DNA of 64,000 nucleotides, taken from Gammaproteobacteria bacterium. Its GTDB lineage: Bacteria > Pseudomonadota > Gammaproteobacteria > Pseudomonadales > Azotimanducaceae. This document shows, one piece after another, positions 55,305 through 64,000 of the stretch. Numbering within the stretch: the first letter of the stretch is position 1; each line of letters opens with the position of its first letter. The notes beneath the pieces are model-generated. The model had not been told where the DNA came from. It did not search any database and saw nothing but the letters and a program-made list of their open reading frames with translations. Position numbers and translations under genes: made by a program. Location of the stretch: NCBI GenBank assembly GCA_026706935.1, contig JAPOXV010000019.1, forward strand, positions 372,001 to 436,000. The letters run 5' to 3'.

Positions 55305-57521
55305 CTATTCGTTTTCGTCTATCGCCGCCAAAACTCGTGGCGGTGATAACGGTAGGTCGTTGATTCGAAAACCAAGTGCATCCCGAACAGCATTTGACGT
55401 CGCCGCGAGTGGAGCCACAATCGGCGTCTCACCGACCCCTCTCACACCGTATGGATGCGAAGGATTCGGGACTTCTACGATCTGCGTGTCGATCATGGGC
55501 ATGTCGGAGGTAACTGGTACACGATAGTCAAGGAAACCCGCGTTTTCCATAACGCCGTTCGCGTCATAGATGTACTCCTCATTGAGCGCCCAGCCAAGAC
55601 CTTGCACTGCACCGCCTTGCATTTGACCCTCAACGTAAGAAGGATGTATTGCTCGACCCGCGTCTTGTACGCCGGTGAATGCCATTACATCGACTTTACC
55701 CGTTTCGCGGTCCACTTCAACGTCCGTCCAGTTCACCGAGAACGAAGCGCCCGGTCCTTGTGCGTTCAAGCTGGCTCGACCAAGTAACGGACCACCCGTT
55801 CGACCGGCCGAACGCGCGATATCGGCCAAGCTCAAAGGCTTGACATCCGCATTTACGCCTGGTTTCGGTACGGCTTGTCCGTCTTCCCAGTCAACTTGGT
55901 TTACATCGAGATCCCACGTCAGCGCTGCACGTTCCTTGCATTGCGCGATGATGTCCTCGCACGCTTCGATGACCGCCATACCCGTTGCGAACGTCGTCCG
56001 GCTCCCTCCAGTGGTATTGCAATACCCCGTCGCTTCAGTATCGCCGACGTGCGCGTTGATGTTCTCATACGGAATACCTAACGTTTCCGCAGCCATTAAG
56101 CACATCGAAGCTCGTGAACCACCAATGTCAGGACTACCTTCCATGATGGTCACCGCGCCATTCTCCGCGATTCTAATTTCTGCACTTGACTGCATACCGA
56201 TGTTGAACCAGAAGCCAACCGCCACGCCTCGTCCTTGACCTTCGGCTGGAGGCGTCGTGTAGTTCGGGTGCACTTTGGCCGCTTCCAAACAAGCTCGCAA
56301 TCCAATAGCAGGAAACTGCGGGCCATAAGGCGCGATCGTACCTTCATCGGCAGCGTTCTTGAGACGCAGCTCGATGGGGTCCATTTCTAACTTGCGAGCG
56401 AGGTCGTCGATCGCACATTCCATGGCGTGCATGGATTGTGGCGCACCAGGCGCACGATATGCCGCAACCTTCGGCTTATTAACAAGGACGTCATGGCCTT
56501 CGATTTTGAAGTTCTCAAGCTCATAAGGTGCTAGTACCGACATACAACCAGGTCCTACAGGAGCCCCTGGGTACGCGCCGGCTTCGTACGCAAGCCAAGC
56601 GGTCGCTGCAGTGATCGTTCCATCACTCTTTGCACCGACTTTCACACGACAAAGTGTTGCAGACGTGGGACCGGTAGCACGGAAAACTTCCTCTCGCGAC
56701 ATCACCATCTTGACAGGACGACCACTGATCTCAGAGAGTTTGACGGCAACGGGTTCGAGATAAATCGTCGTTTTTCCTCCGAAACCTCCCCCAATCTCAG
56801 AAGGAATGACGCGAATGTCACTTACCTGCTTATCTAGGCAGTTCGCGGTCATACTGCGTACGTCAAACTGACCTTGTGTGCAACACCAGACTGTCGCCTT
56901 GCCTTCTTCATTAATCGTCGCGGTACAAGCGTGAGGTTCAATGTACCCTTGATGAGCTGTAGGTACACGGAATTCACCTTCCGCGACAACAGCCGCTTCT
57001 GCGAAACCCTTGTCAATATCGCCGCGCTCGAATTTGGTAATCGCCGCAATATTGCTAGCAGGTTGTGACGTATCGCCGTTCGTATGTTGCGATTCATTCA
57101 CGAGCGTCGCCCCGTCAGCGATCGCATCGTCAATCGACAACACTGGATTGAGGACCTCGTACTCAACCTGAATCTGATCGAGAGCCTGTTCAGCGATGTA
57201 CGCCGACGTTGCAGCGACTGCAGCCACCGCGTGACCGTGATACAAAACCTTTTCATTCGCAAGTACGTTGTCGCCGAGGTCGCCACCACCCGGTATGTCT
57301 TCACCGGATATAGCCGCCAATACGCCGTCCACCGCCAAAGCACCAGAGAGGTCGATACTCTTTATGCGAGCATGTGCGTGAGGACTACGAAGAATCTTGC
57401 CATGGAGCATGCCTGGCAAATTCAAATCTGCGCCAAAGTTGGCTCGGCCCGTTACTTTCTCGACCCCATCAGGTCGCACCGGTCTCGTACCGATTGCTTT
57501 TAGATCTACTGCTTCCGCCAT
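55305..57521 (-). CDS. Xanthine dehydrogenase family molybdopterin-binding subunit
   Basis: A 738-residue large subunit of the molybdenum hydroxylases (xanthine dehydrogenase, aldehyde oxidase, CO dehydrogenase-like). Cofactor and active-site landmarks are EIGGGFGGKTTIYLEPVAV, AAYRAPGAPQSMHAMECA and, near the end, YGVRGVGETPIVAPLAATSN with the general-base glutamate. The CO dehydrogenase-specific active-site cysteine loop (AYRCSFR) is absent, so CO oxidation is unlikely; an aromatic or aldehyde substrate is more probable. It follows the Fe-S subunit by 16 bases. Confidence 0.92.
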   Translation of the reverse strand: MAEAVDLKAIGTRPVRPDGVEKVTGRANFGADLNLPGMLHGKILRSPHAHARIKSIDLSGALAVDGVLAAISGEDIPGGGDLGDNVLANEKVLYHGHAVAAVAATSAYIAEQALDQIQVEYEVLNPVLSIDDAIADGATLVNESQHTNGDTSQPASNIAAITKFERGDIDKGFAEAAVVAEGEFRVPTAHQGYIEPHACTATINEEGKATVWCCTQGQFDVRSMTANCLDKQVSDIRVIPSEIGGGFGGKTTIYLEPVAVKLSEISGRPVKMVMSREEVFRATGPTSATLCRVKVGAKSDGTITAATAWLAYEAGAYPGAPVGPGCMSVLAPYELENFKIEGHDVLVNKPKVAAYRAPGAPQSMHAMECAIDDLARKLEMDPIELRLKNAADEGTIAPYGPQFPAIGLRACLEAAKVHPNYTTPPAEGQGRGVAVGFWFNIGMQSSAEIRIAENGAVTIMEGSPDIGGSRASMCLMAAETLGIPYENINAHVGDTEATGYCNTTGGSRTTFATGMAVIEACEDIIAQCKERAALTWDLDVNQVDWEDGQAVPKPGVNADVKPLSLADIARSAGRTGGPLLGRASLNAQGPGASFSVNWTDVEVDRETGKVDVMAFTGVQDAGRAIHPSYVEGQMQGGAVQGLGWALNEEYIYDANGVMENAGFLDYRVPVTSDMPMIDTQIVEVPNPSHPYGVRGVGETPIVAPLAATSNAVRDALGFRINDLPLSPPRVLAAIDENE

Positions 57522-57537
57522 CGTATCTCTCCGTAAA

Positions 57538-58017
57538 TTAAGCGGGTGACGCTAGTTCATTAGCGGCGTCTTGTACGGCGCGCACGATTTTGTCATAACC
57601 GGTGCAACGGCACAGATTTCCCGCCAGCCAATATCGAATCGTCGTTTCATCCGGATTCGGCTCTCTCTCTAAGAGCGCTTTCGCTGCGACGATAAAGCCT
57701 GGTGTGCAGATGCCACACTGCAATGCCGCGTGTTCTAGGAACTTCTGCTGAATGATATGAAGACCATCGCCATCTGCGACACCTTCAATCGTGTCAATCG
57801 TCTTACCTTCAGCCTCGGCACCTAGTACCAAGCACGAACACACAAGACGTCCGTCTAGCATCACCGAACACGCACCGCAATCACCGGTTGCACATCCTTC
57901 CTTCGTGCCTGTCAGTCCCAAGCCATCGCGCAAGGTATCTAGCAACGAATCGTTTGGCTCAACCAATACGTCCATCGGTTGCCCGTTGACGGTGGTTGAT
58001 ACATGTACTTTTGCCAT
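57538..58017 (-). CDS. (2Fe-2S)-binding subunit of molybdenum hydroxylase
   Basis: A 159-residue small subunit with two 2Fe-2S sites. The plant-type cluster uses C42, C47, C50 (GCATGDCGAC) and C62; the helical second cluster uses C101 and C104 (CGIC) and C136 and C138 (LCRCTGYDK). Spacing is exactly that of CoxS/XdhC-like subunits. It passes electrons from the molybdenum site to the FAD subunit. The middle gene of the operon. Confidence 0.95.
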   Translation of the reverse strand: MAKVHVSTTVNGQPMDVLVEPNDSLLDTLRDGLGLTGTKEGCATGDCGACSVMLDGRLVCSCLVLGAEAEGKTIDTIEGVADGDGLHIIQQKFLEHAALQCGICTPGFIVAAKALLEREPNPDETTIRYWLAGNLCRCTGYDKIVRAVQDAANELASPA

Positions 58018-58041
58018 TTTTGCTTCTCCGTTACCTTCTCT

Positions 58042-58920
58042 CTATGACCCTTTGGCGCGGTCGCGAGCAATTGCACCTGCACGCTTGCATAAAACACCGA
58101 CTACCTTGATTCGGTACTCAACCGTTCCGCGTTTATCGGAAATTGGTGACGCCGCCGCTGAGCATGCTGCTGCCGCGGCATTGAGCGCGTCATCGTCAAC
58201 CTGTGTACCGATTAGCGCATCACCCGCTTCCGAAACTAGCAATGCCGTTGGGGCTACGGCGCCAATTCCAACTCGTGCAGCTGTGCACGTACCGCTGTCG
58301 TCGAGCGTCAAACGTACACCCGCACCCGCGACTGCGATATCCATCTCAGTCCGAGGAATAAATCGAAGGTACGCATCACCTGTATTTCCTTTCGGCGCAG
58401 GAACGCGTAACCCAAGTAAAAACTCGTGGTCCGCCATGCAGTTGGTACCAACGCCGGTAACGAAGTCCTCTACCGGGACATCTCGTTCGCCATCGGCGCC
58501 GACGATATGGCAGACGGCGCTATTTGCTATAAGGGCGGGAATCGTGTCACCAGCCGGTGAGGAGTTGCATAGATTGCCTCCGATCGAGGCACGACCTTGG
58601 ATCTGAGTTGAGCCAATCAGATCAGCGGATTCGATAAGTCCAGGCAGCTTGCTTTTCAATTCAGCGTTTTCATTCAAGATCGCCGATGGAATAGCTGCAC
58701 CGATGTAAATTTCGTCCTCGCCAATAGAGAGCACATTTGTCTCTGCTAACTGCTTGACATCAACGATCAGACGGGGTCCACGATCGATTGACCGCATCTG
58801 CACAAGTACGTCAGTACCCCCGGCTAAGACTTGAGTACGCGTCCCGCTACTTGCGCTACTTGACAGTAGCTCGACTGTGCTGTCGACGGTCGCGGGCGCA
58901 GCATACGCATAGTCGCCCAT
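58042..58920 (-). CDS. FAD-binding subunit of molybdenum hydroxylase
   Basis: A 292-residue CoxM-type subunit. FAD contacts are AGGTDVLVQMR near residue 35 and the two-block SIGGNLCNSSPAGDTIPAL near 110; a C-terminal CO-dehydrogenase-flavoprotein domain follows. It is the first gene of the operon, giving the order M-S-L. Divergent from the M24 peptidase at 59038, with the shared promoter region between. Confidence 0.92.
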   Translation of the reverse strand: MGDYAYAAPATVDSTVELLSSSASSGTRTQVLAGGTDVLVQMRSIDRGPRLIVDVKQLAETNVLSIGEDEIYIGAAIPSAILNENAELKSKLPGLIESADLIGSTQIQGRASIGGNLCNSSPAGDTIPALIANSAVCHIVGADGERDVPVEDFVTGVGTNCMADHEFLLGLRVPAPKGNTGDAYLRFIPRTEMDIAVAGAGVRLTLDDSGTCTAARVGIGAVAPTALLVSEAGDALIGTQVDDDALNAAAAACSAAASPISDKRGTVEYRIKVVGVLCKRAGAIARDRAKGS

Positions 58921-59037
58921 GGAATGCCCCTTTTTTCTAGGAATTTGAGCGGGAATTTATACCATTCGGCTGCGCACTTGTTATGAACGCGAAGTGAATT
59001 CTGAGGCGCGATTGAAGTCATCATTAATCTGGTTGCG

Positions 59038-60363
59038 ATGCACTTAGACGCTTACCTTGTACACATTGACTACCTAACGGCAGAATGGCGCCAATTGATG
59101 AGCGAGAACGGGTTTGATGCAGCTGTCGTCTACGCTGGCGAAAACCAGACGTATTACGGTGACGACCAAGAACCGCCATTCCACGCTTACGGTCATTTTC
59201 TGCGATGGGTTCCCGAGAACGATTGCGAGCACGCTGTTCTCACGGTGAACTTAGTCGATAAACCGGTGCTTCTTTGGTATGCGCCATCCGATTACTGGTA
59301 TCTTCCTAGCGAAGCGCCGGAATTTTGCAACGAATCGTTCATGGTTCAAACGTTTGCGGACCTAAGCGAACTTCAACGGACCTTACGGGTGTTCTTACGA
59401 TCGCAAGCGAACGTGGCGCATATTGGGAAGCCATCTTCATCCGGTGAGCAGATTCGACAAACAGAATCCAATCAAAAGCTAGTTCGACAGCTTGATTACC
59501 GACGAGCCTTCAAAACAGAGTTCGAACTTCGATGCACCGAAGACGCAACCAATCGCGGCGTGTCGGGACATCACGCGGCCGCTCGCGCGTTCGCAAACGG
59601 TGAAAGTGAATACCAAATCCATCTTGCTTTCCTGCATGCGAGTTCCCAGCACGAAGCCGAATTGCCTTATCCCAGCATCGTCGCTATGAATACGCATGCA
59701 GCCACCTTACATTACCAGAAATACGATCGCAAACCAGCTTCCGAAATCTACAGTCTCCTTATCGATGCCGGGGCAAAGGCACATTGCTATCACTCAGACA
59801 TTACGCGCACATATGCTGCGAAGGGAAATGACGAGTTTGCGGGCTTGATTGGCGATGTCGACCAAGCACAACAAGCGACCATTGAAGAAATTGCCGTCGG
59901 TAAGTCGTACTTGGATCTACACGAGGTAGTGAATCAGAAAATCGCCGAAATCTTGACGAACCACCAATTTCTGAATTGTTCGGCGAGTGCAGCGTACGAA
60001 TCAGAGCTGGTAGATGCCTTCTTTCCGCATGGATTAGGACATTTACTTGGATTGCAGACGCACGACGTTGGCGGACGAATAGTCGGCGAAAACGGACACG
60101 AAGTTCCCCCTCACAATCGATACGAAAGTCTGCGGTTAATGCGCGTCATTGAAGCGAATATGGTGTTCACGATCGAACCTGGAATCTACTTCATCCCATC
60201 ACTATTGGCCAAGTGGCAAGGTCATCCGGACGTTAATTGGGGCAAAGTTGATCAGTTCATGAAATACGGTGGCGTTCGTGTTGAAGATAACGTCTTCGTT
60301 TCGCCGGCCGGTCCGATTAACCTAACACGAAGAGCGTTTAGCGCTGTAAGCGCTGGTGTTTAG
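59038..60363 (+). CDS. pepQ: M24B peptidase, Xaa-Pro dipeptidase
   Basis: A 441-residue proline dipeptidase with a creatinase-like N-domain and a pita-bread C-domain. Metal ligands are visible: the two aspartates in LIDAGAKAHCYHSDITRTYA, the histidine in HGLGHLLGLQTHDVG, and the glutamates in MVFTIEPGIYFIP and VRVEDNVFV. These match the PepQ of gammaproteobacteria. Its last 26 bases overlap the convergent holB gene. Confidence 0.94.
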   Translation: MHLDAYLVHIDYLTAEWRQLMSENGFDAAVVYAGENQTYYGDDQEPPFHAYGHFLRWVPENDCEHAVLTVNLVDKPVLLWYAPSDYWYLPSEAPEFCNESFMVQTFADLSELQRTLRVFLRSQANVAHIGKPSSSGEQIRQTESNQKLVRQLDYRRAFKTEFELRCTEDATNRGVSGHHAAARAFANGESEYQIHLAFLHASSQHEAELPYPSIVAMNTHAATLHYQKYDRKPASEIYSLLIDAGAKAHCYHSDITRTYAAKGNDEFAGLIGDVDQAQQATIEEIAVGKSYLDLHEVVNQKIAEILTNHQFLNCSASAAYESELVDAFFPHGLGHLLGLQTHDVGGRIVGENGHEVPPHNRYESLRLMRVIEANMVFTIEPGIYFIPSLLAKWQGHPDVNWGKVDQFMKYGGVRVEDNVFVSPAGPINLTRRAFSAVSAGV

Positions 60364-61228
60364 CGAGTAACTCCCGCCATTTGATCAATAACCTAATTAG
60401 CTGACGTTCACGGTCAAGTCCTGGCACTTCTCGAAACTGCCGTCTGATGTCGCTTAACTCGTCATAAAACGTCGCGACGGATTGAACGCTCGCGCTATTG
60501 CGAGCGACCCGTAACGTGATGTATTGCCAACGAAGCAAAATGTCATCCGCTTCCTCCTGTCTCAGTTCACGCGCAAGCTCGGTAAGAGCTATTTGCTCAC
60601 GAGCAAATCGAGTTAGTGCCGCTGTCAGATTTATCCGTTTCTGTTCGAAAGCCGCAAGCGCGGCATAAGGTGCACCGCCATAGTCCCGGAGAAATTCGTT
60701 TACGTCTGCGGTATCGCCATCACGCGCTTCCAGAAACTCGATAACCTGCTCTTTAGTACCGTTCTGTACGACGAACTTCGCACAACGACTACGGATCGTC
60801 GGCAATAGCGCGGCACTATTGGTAGTTGCTAACAGTAGGTGTTTGTTGAGCGGCGGTTCTTCCAGTACTTTTAACAGTGCTTGCGATGCTGGAATACTCA
60901 ACCTATCAGCTTCTTTGACGAGTACGAGTTTTCGCTCGCCTTCTCGCGCCGTCGTACTTAGGAAGTCGATCGCATCGCGAATCTGATTAATTGAGATCAG
61001 ACTTGAGCGCCCTTCGAGCTCGATGTGAAGATAGTCAAGATGACGACTTAGATCGTAGCTTGCATCGACGCTTAGTAATGTTGCCGCCAATCGGTCTGCG
61101 AGATCAAACACTCCCCAACCCGGCGCAGACTCGAGCAGGATCGCGTGAGGAACCCGTGCTGTTTCGATGCTGCGTTCGATTGCATCCTGCACTACTTGCA
61201 GCCAAGACGGTAGTAGTGTTGTAGTCAC
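60338..61228 (-). CDS. holB: DNA polymerase III delta' subunit
   Basis: A 296-residue clamp-loader subunit. Residues HAILLESAPGWGVFDLADRL correspond to the P-loop area, degenerate as usual in delta', and KLVLVKEADRLSIPASQALLKVLEEPP carries the sensor-1 region including LLLATTNSAALLPTIRSRC with the SRC motif. The zinc-binding cysteines of larger delta' proteins are not obvious. Its ATG overlaps the tmk stop (ATGA). Confidence 0.92.
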   Translation of the reverse strand: MTTTLLPSWLQVVQDAIERSIETARVPHAILLESAPGWGVFDLADRLAATLLSVDASYDLSRHLDYLHIELEGRSSLISINQIRDAIDFLSTTAREGERKLVLVKEADRLSIPASQALLKVLEEPPLNKHLLLATTNSAALLPTIRSRCAKFVVQNGTKEQVIEFLEARDGDTADVNEFLRDYGGAPYAALAAFEQKRINLTAALTRFAREQIALTELARELRQEEADDILLRWQYITLRVARNSASVQSVATFYDELSDIRRQFREVPGLDRERQLIRLLIKWRELLAKHQRLQR

Positions 61229-61881
61229 TCGTTACTTGATTCGTTCACCAAAACGTCCAAAAGTACAGCAATCTGTTCTTGGATACTTTTGAGAGGAAGC
61301 GTGGCATCGATGACTTCGATACGAGGCTCTTCAGCTGCTAGCTCCAAGTAAGTTTGCCGGATTCGTTCGAAGAACGAAGTTTCTTCACTTTCGAACCGAT
61401 CTAGTGGTCGATCTGCCAATCTATCCGGGATGACGATAGGGGGTATATCAAGGAGCACGGTCAAATCCGGTTCAGCGTAGCGGTCACCCATCGCTCGGAT
61501 TAGTGTTTTAACGCGTTCAACACCCAGCGCACGTCCGCCACCTTGATATGCAATAGATGAATCGACGTATCGATCGCATAACACCCAAGTACCGCGTATC
61601 AGCGCAGGAATGATGACTTCCTCAAGAAGCTGCATGCGAGACGCGAACATGAGGAACAGCTCAGTCATCGGCATCAGACGCTCGTCGCGTGTGCGCAACA
61701 AAACGGTGCGTAACTCTTCGCCAATTTTGGTGCGTCCCGGTTCGTGCGTTTGCAAAACTTCGATTCCAGCTGAACGAAGGTAGTCAGCAGCCCATGCGAT
61801 GTTCGTGCTCTTACCGCTGCCTTCGACTCCCTCAAACGTAATAAAACGCCCCTTCACCAAAGTACCTAAAACCTCACTCAA
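61225..61881 (-). CDS. tmk: Thymidylate kinase
   Basis: A 218-residue dTMP kinase. The P-loop is FEGVEGSGKST, followed by THEPGRTKIGEELR (the DR/E-type substrate loop; ours has EPGRT rather than EPGGT) and VLCDRYVDSSIAYQGGGRAL. It starts 26 bases after mltG and couples to holB. This mltG-tmk-holB order is conserved in gammaproteobacteria. Confidence 0.95.
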   Translation of the reverse strand: MSEVLGTLVKGRFITFEGVEGSGKSTNIAWAADYLRSAGIEVLQTHEPGRTKIGEELRTVLLRTRDERLMPMTELFLMFASRMQLLEEVIIPALIRGTWVLCDRYVDSSIAYQGGGRALGVERVKTLIRAMGDRYAEPDLTVLLDIPPIVIPDRLADRPLDRFESEETSFFERIRQTYLELAAEEPRIEVIDATLPLKSIQEQIAVLLDVLVNESSNE

Positions 61882-61907
61882 CCTTTATATGAACAGACAT
61901 GGTCAAT

Positions 61908-62915
61908 TTATCGATTTCGGATGTAACGCGCTACTGCCCGATTATGTTCCTCGAGCGTTTCGCTGAATTGGCTCGTACCATCTCCTCTCGAAACGAAGAA
62001 AAGGTCCTTTCCAGGTGCCGGATTCGCTGCGGCTCTTATCGCCTCTCGACTCGATGCACAGATTGGCGACGGTGGCAGACCTTTTACCCGATACGTGTTA
62101 TATGGACTATCAATTCGTAGGTCTCTTCGCCATAGGCGACCTCGAAAATCCTCACCGAGTGCATAAATCACTGTCGGATCGATTTGTAGGAACATGTCTA
62201 AAGCTAGTCTTCGATGGATCACGCCGGAGACACGTTCACGATCAGCCTGAATGTGTGATTCACGCTCAATCATCGACGCCACAATCAGCAATTCGTACTT
62301 CGTATCGACTTGAACAAGCTCGGATTGAGAGAACCAAGCTAGGCTCAATTCCTGATTCATCAAATCAAAAGCCTGGTTCAGCACAGAGGAAGCTGACTCG
62401 CCGCGACGATACTGGTACGTATCGGGGTAAAACAAACCTTCGCCGTGCGTCGCGGTAGATCGCAGCTGCAAACGTTCGAGGACATTCACTGGGGTCACGT
62501 CCGATAAATCGTTCACCAATTTGTCGGTATTGCGAAGCAAGACGAGATATTCCTCGAGTCTCGCTCCCTCTCGTAATTGCACTTCATACGTGACCACAGA
62601 CCCTTCTACTAACTTATCAAGAATCTCAATCAGTGACACGTTTCCTTCAAAGTGGTACTCGCCCGCCTTGATTTTGTCATCCTTTTCTTGATATCTGGCA
62701 AGCCATTCAAATGGCCATGCGCGCTTGATGACGCCAGCCTGTTGAAGTTCGTTTGCGACAACGGGTAATGAATCACCGTGTTGAATTAGTATCTCGACTG
62801 GTTCAACCGACAAACGTGTCGGATCAGTTACGTAGCTATAGCTGTAAAACGCGGCGCCGCCTGCTAGCAGTGCGATCAGAACTAATATCGTTGCGGTTAG
62901 AACGAACCACCGCAT
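61908..62915 (-). CDS. mltG: Endolytic transglycosylase MltG
   Basis: A 335-residue inner-membrane lytic transglycosylase (YceG). One N-terminal membrane helix (VLTATILVLIALLAGGAAFYSY) is followed by a LysM-like region (IQHGDSLPVVANELQQAGVI) and the catalytic core with the glutamate in ASMIERESHIQADRERVSGV, then IDSPYNTYRVKGLPPSPICA. It cuts new glycan strands and so sets their length. It starts 12 bases after fabF; the usual pabC gene between them is missing. Confidence 0.95.
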   Translation of the reverse strand: MRWFVLTATILVLIALLAGGAAFYSYSYVTDPTRLSVEPVEILIQHGDSLPVVANELQQAGVIKRAWPFEWLARYQEKDDKIKAGEYHFEGNVSLIEILDKLVEGSVVTYEVQLREGARLEEYLVLLRNTDKLVNDLSDVTPVNVLERLQLRSTATHGEGLFYPDTYQYRRGESASSVLNQAFDLMNQELSLAWFSQSELVQVDTKYELLIVASMIERESHIQADRERVSGVIHRRLALDMFLQIDPTVIYALGEDFRGRLWRRDLRIDSPYNTYRVKGLPPSPICASSREAIRAAANPAPGKDLFFVSRGDGTSQFSETLEEHNRAVARYIRNR

Positions 62916-62927
62916 AACTGAGAAAAG

Positions 62928-64000
62928 CTATACTCGACTGAAGATTAGGCTGCCGTTTGTCCCACCGAAACCAAACGAATTCGAGAGAACATGATCAAGT
63001 TGAATATCTCGCGCTGTATGTGGCACATAATCTAAATCACAAGCAGGATCAGGATTATCGAGATTGATCGTTGGGTGAACACGTTGGTCTCTGATCGATA
63101 GTGCACAAAACCCCGCTTCAACAGCACCCGCAGCACCTAGCAAGTGTCCAATCATCGACTTCGACGAACTCACCGCAACATTCGTGTCTGAGCCAAATAC
63201 TTCCTTGATCGCCACCGTCTCTGCAATGTCGCCCTGCGGCGTGGAAGTTCCGTGTGCGTTCACGTACTGTACGTCCTCCGGTGCGAGATCTGCATCTTTG
63301 AGGGCATTTCGCATTGACGAAACAGCGCCCTGTCCACTATCTGGCGGACTCGTGATGTGATAAGCATCAGCGCTCACGCCAAAACCGGTTACTTCGCAGA
63401 TGATGTCGGCATCACGCTGCTTGGCGTGCTCGTATTCCTCAATAACGAGCGCACCAGCGCCGTCTCCTAGCAAGAAGCCATCGCGCTCAATATCCCAAGG
63501 TCTGCTCGCCTTTTCGGGTTCATCGTTTCGGGTCGACAAGGCTCGCATCGATGAAAACCCGGCGACCGTCAACGGTGTCGTTGACCATTCTGAACCCCCC
63601 ACTACCATGACATCCGCTTCTCCATATTGGATCATTCGTGCGCCATAACCAATATTGTGTGTTCCCGTCGTACATGCAGTAACGATCGCGATGTTCGGAC
63701 CTCTGAAGCCATGCTTGATGGATGCATTCCCGGCAATCATGTTGATCACACTAGAAGGTACGAAGAAGGGAGATACGCGTTTAGGTCCGCGGTCGAGCAA
63801 GACAGAGTGGGTATCTTCGATCGTTGTAATGCCGCCAATCCCGGAACCCATTGCAACGCCGATTCTCTCAGGGTCAGGTGGGTCACCTATTCCTGCATTG
63901 GCCACGGCTTGATCAACAACCGCTATACCGATTTGTAGAAACAAATCGAGGCGGCGCGCTTCACGCGGGTCCATGTAGAGGCTAACGTCGAATCCTTTGA
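62928..64000 (-). CDS. fabF: Beta-ketoacyl-ACP synthase II (5' end beyond window)
   Basis: The frame runs off the right edge; GFDVSLYMDPREARRLDLFL, spanning the edge region, matches FabF at about residues 50-70, so roughly 50-60 residues are missing. An internal ATG at 63974 is not the true start. The active-site cysteine is in VTACTTGTHNIG, and the two histidines in VNAHGTSTPQGD and SKSMIGHLLGAAGAVE. FabF elongates fatty acids on ACP. The C-terminal SNSFGFGGTNGSLIF is intact. Confidence 0.96.
   Translation of the reverse strand, partial: KGFDVSLYMDPREARRLDLFLQIGIAVVDQAVANAGIGDPPDPERIGVAMGSGIGGITTIEDTHSVLLDRGPKRVSPFFVPSSVINMIAGNASIKHGFRGPNIAIVTACTTGTHNIGYGARMIQYGEADVMVVGGSEWSTTPLTVAGFSSMRALSTRNDEPEKASRPWDIERDGFLLGDGAGALVIEEYEHAKQRDADIICEVTGFGVSADAYHITSPPDSGQGAVSSMRNALKDADLAPEDVQYVNAHGTSTPQGDIAETVAIKEVFGSDTNVAVSSSKSMIGHLLGAAGAVEAGFCALSIRDQRVHPTINLDNPDPACDLDYVPHTARDIQLDHVLSNSFGFGGTNGSLIFSRV

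Noticed and set aside
55305-58920. Aerobic CO dehydrogenase (coxMSL)
   Set aside because: Subunit order fits, but the large subunit lacks the AYRCSFR active-site loop; it has AYRAPGAPQ, so it is some other molybdenum hydroxylase.

Overview
The window reads as ordinary chromosome from a gammaproteobacterium, probably an aerobic, free-living and perhaps marine one. Supporting this are the fabF-mltG-tmk-holB block, the uvrC/pgsA/tRNA-Cys/tRNA-Leu neighbourhood (in E. coli: uvrC-pgsA-glyW-cysT-leuZ), a TonB2-type energising cluster, and phoBR-pstSCAB-phoU with the enlarged PstC and PstA seen in several gammaproteobacteria. I cannot place it to order or genus. Coding density is high, with many 1-4 base start/stop overlaps and several GTG or TTG starts.

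Layout. (1) 1-997: a TnpB nuclease gene of an IS200/IS605-type element, cut by the left edge. (2) 1405-5721: an F420/DDN-like protein, lipoyl synthase, an M17 aminopeptidase and CysRS. (3) 5918-10801: a probable cobalamin-uptake set (DUF6580 membrane protein, BtuF-like protein, BtuB-like receptor) and an M20 peptidase. (4) 10782-15049: HNH nuclease, SPOR lipoprotein, GST, peroxiredoxin, DMT permease. (5) 15114-24243: tRNA-Leu(UAA) interrupted by a 213-nt group I intron, hyuB/hyuA, a CHY zinc-finger protein, tRNA-Cys, pgsA, a DUF2799 lipoprotein, a MntA/HepT-type pair and uvrC. (6) 24252-33195, minus strand: glutaryl-CoA dehydrogenase; thiG-thiS-thiO-thiC behind a TPP riboswitch; tenI-like, thiE, thiD, pyrF (type 2) and ribE. 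(7) 33340-38610: TPR protein, TonB, ExbD, ExbB2, large TolQ/ExbB-like protein and DUF3450 protein. (8) 38841-48185: dienelactone hydrolase, then phoBR-pstSCAB-phoU. (9) 48193-55182: SDR, enoyl-CoA hydratase, HAD hydrolase, ribokinase, MoaD/ThiS-like carrier, PhoX and an NTF2-like protein. (10) 55305-64000: a three-subunit molybdenum hydroxylase (order M-S-L), an M24 peptidase, and holB-tmk-mltG-fabF, with fabF cut by the right edge.

How they work together. The window holds most of thiamine synthesis: ThiC makes HMP-P, ThiD phosphorylates it, ThiO/ThiS/ThiG make the thiazole, and ThiE joins the halves. thiC is controlled by a TPP riboswitch whose terminator runs straight into the start codon. 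Phosphate uptake and control (Pst, PhoBR, PhoU) and a Tat-exported PhoX phosphatase form a phosphate-scavenging set. The TonB cluster could energise outer-membrane receptors such as the BtuB-like one.

The most striking single feature is the group I intron in the anticodon loop of tRNA-Leu(UAA). It sits at the same position (after U34) as the well-known cyanobacterial and plastid introns, yet here it lies in a gammaproteobacterial gene neighbourhood. I found no CRISPR array, prophage or multi-gene defence island; the accessory elements I can support are the TnpB gene, the intron and the MntA/HepT-type pair.
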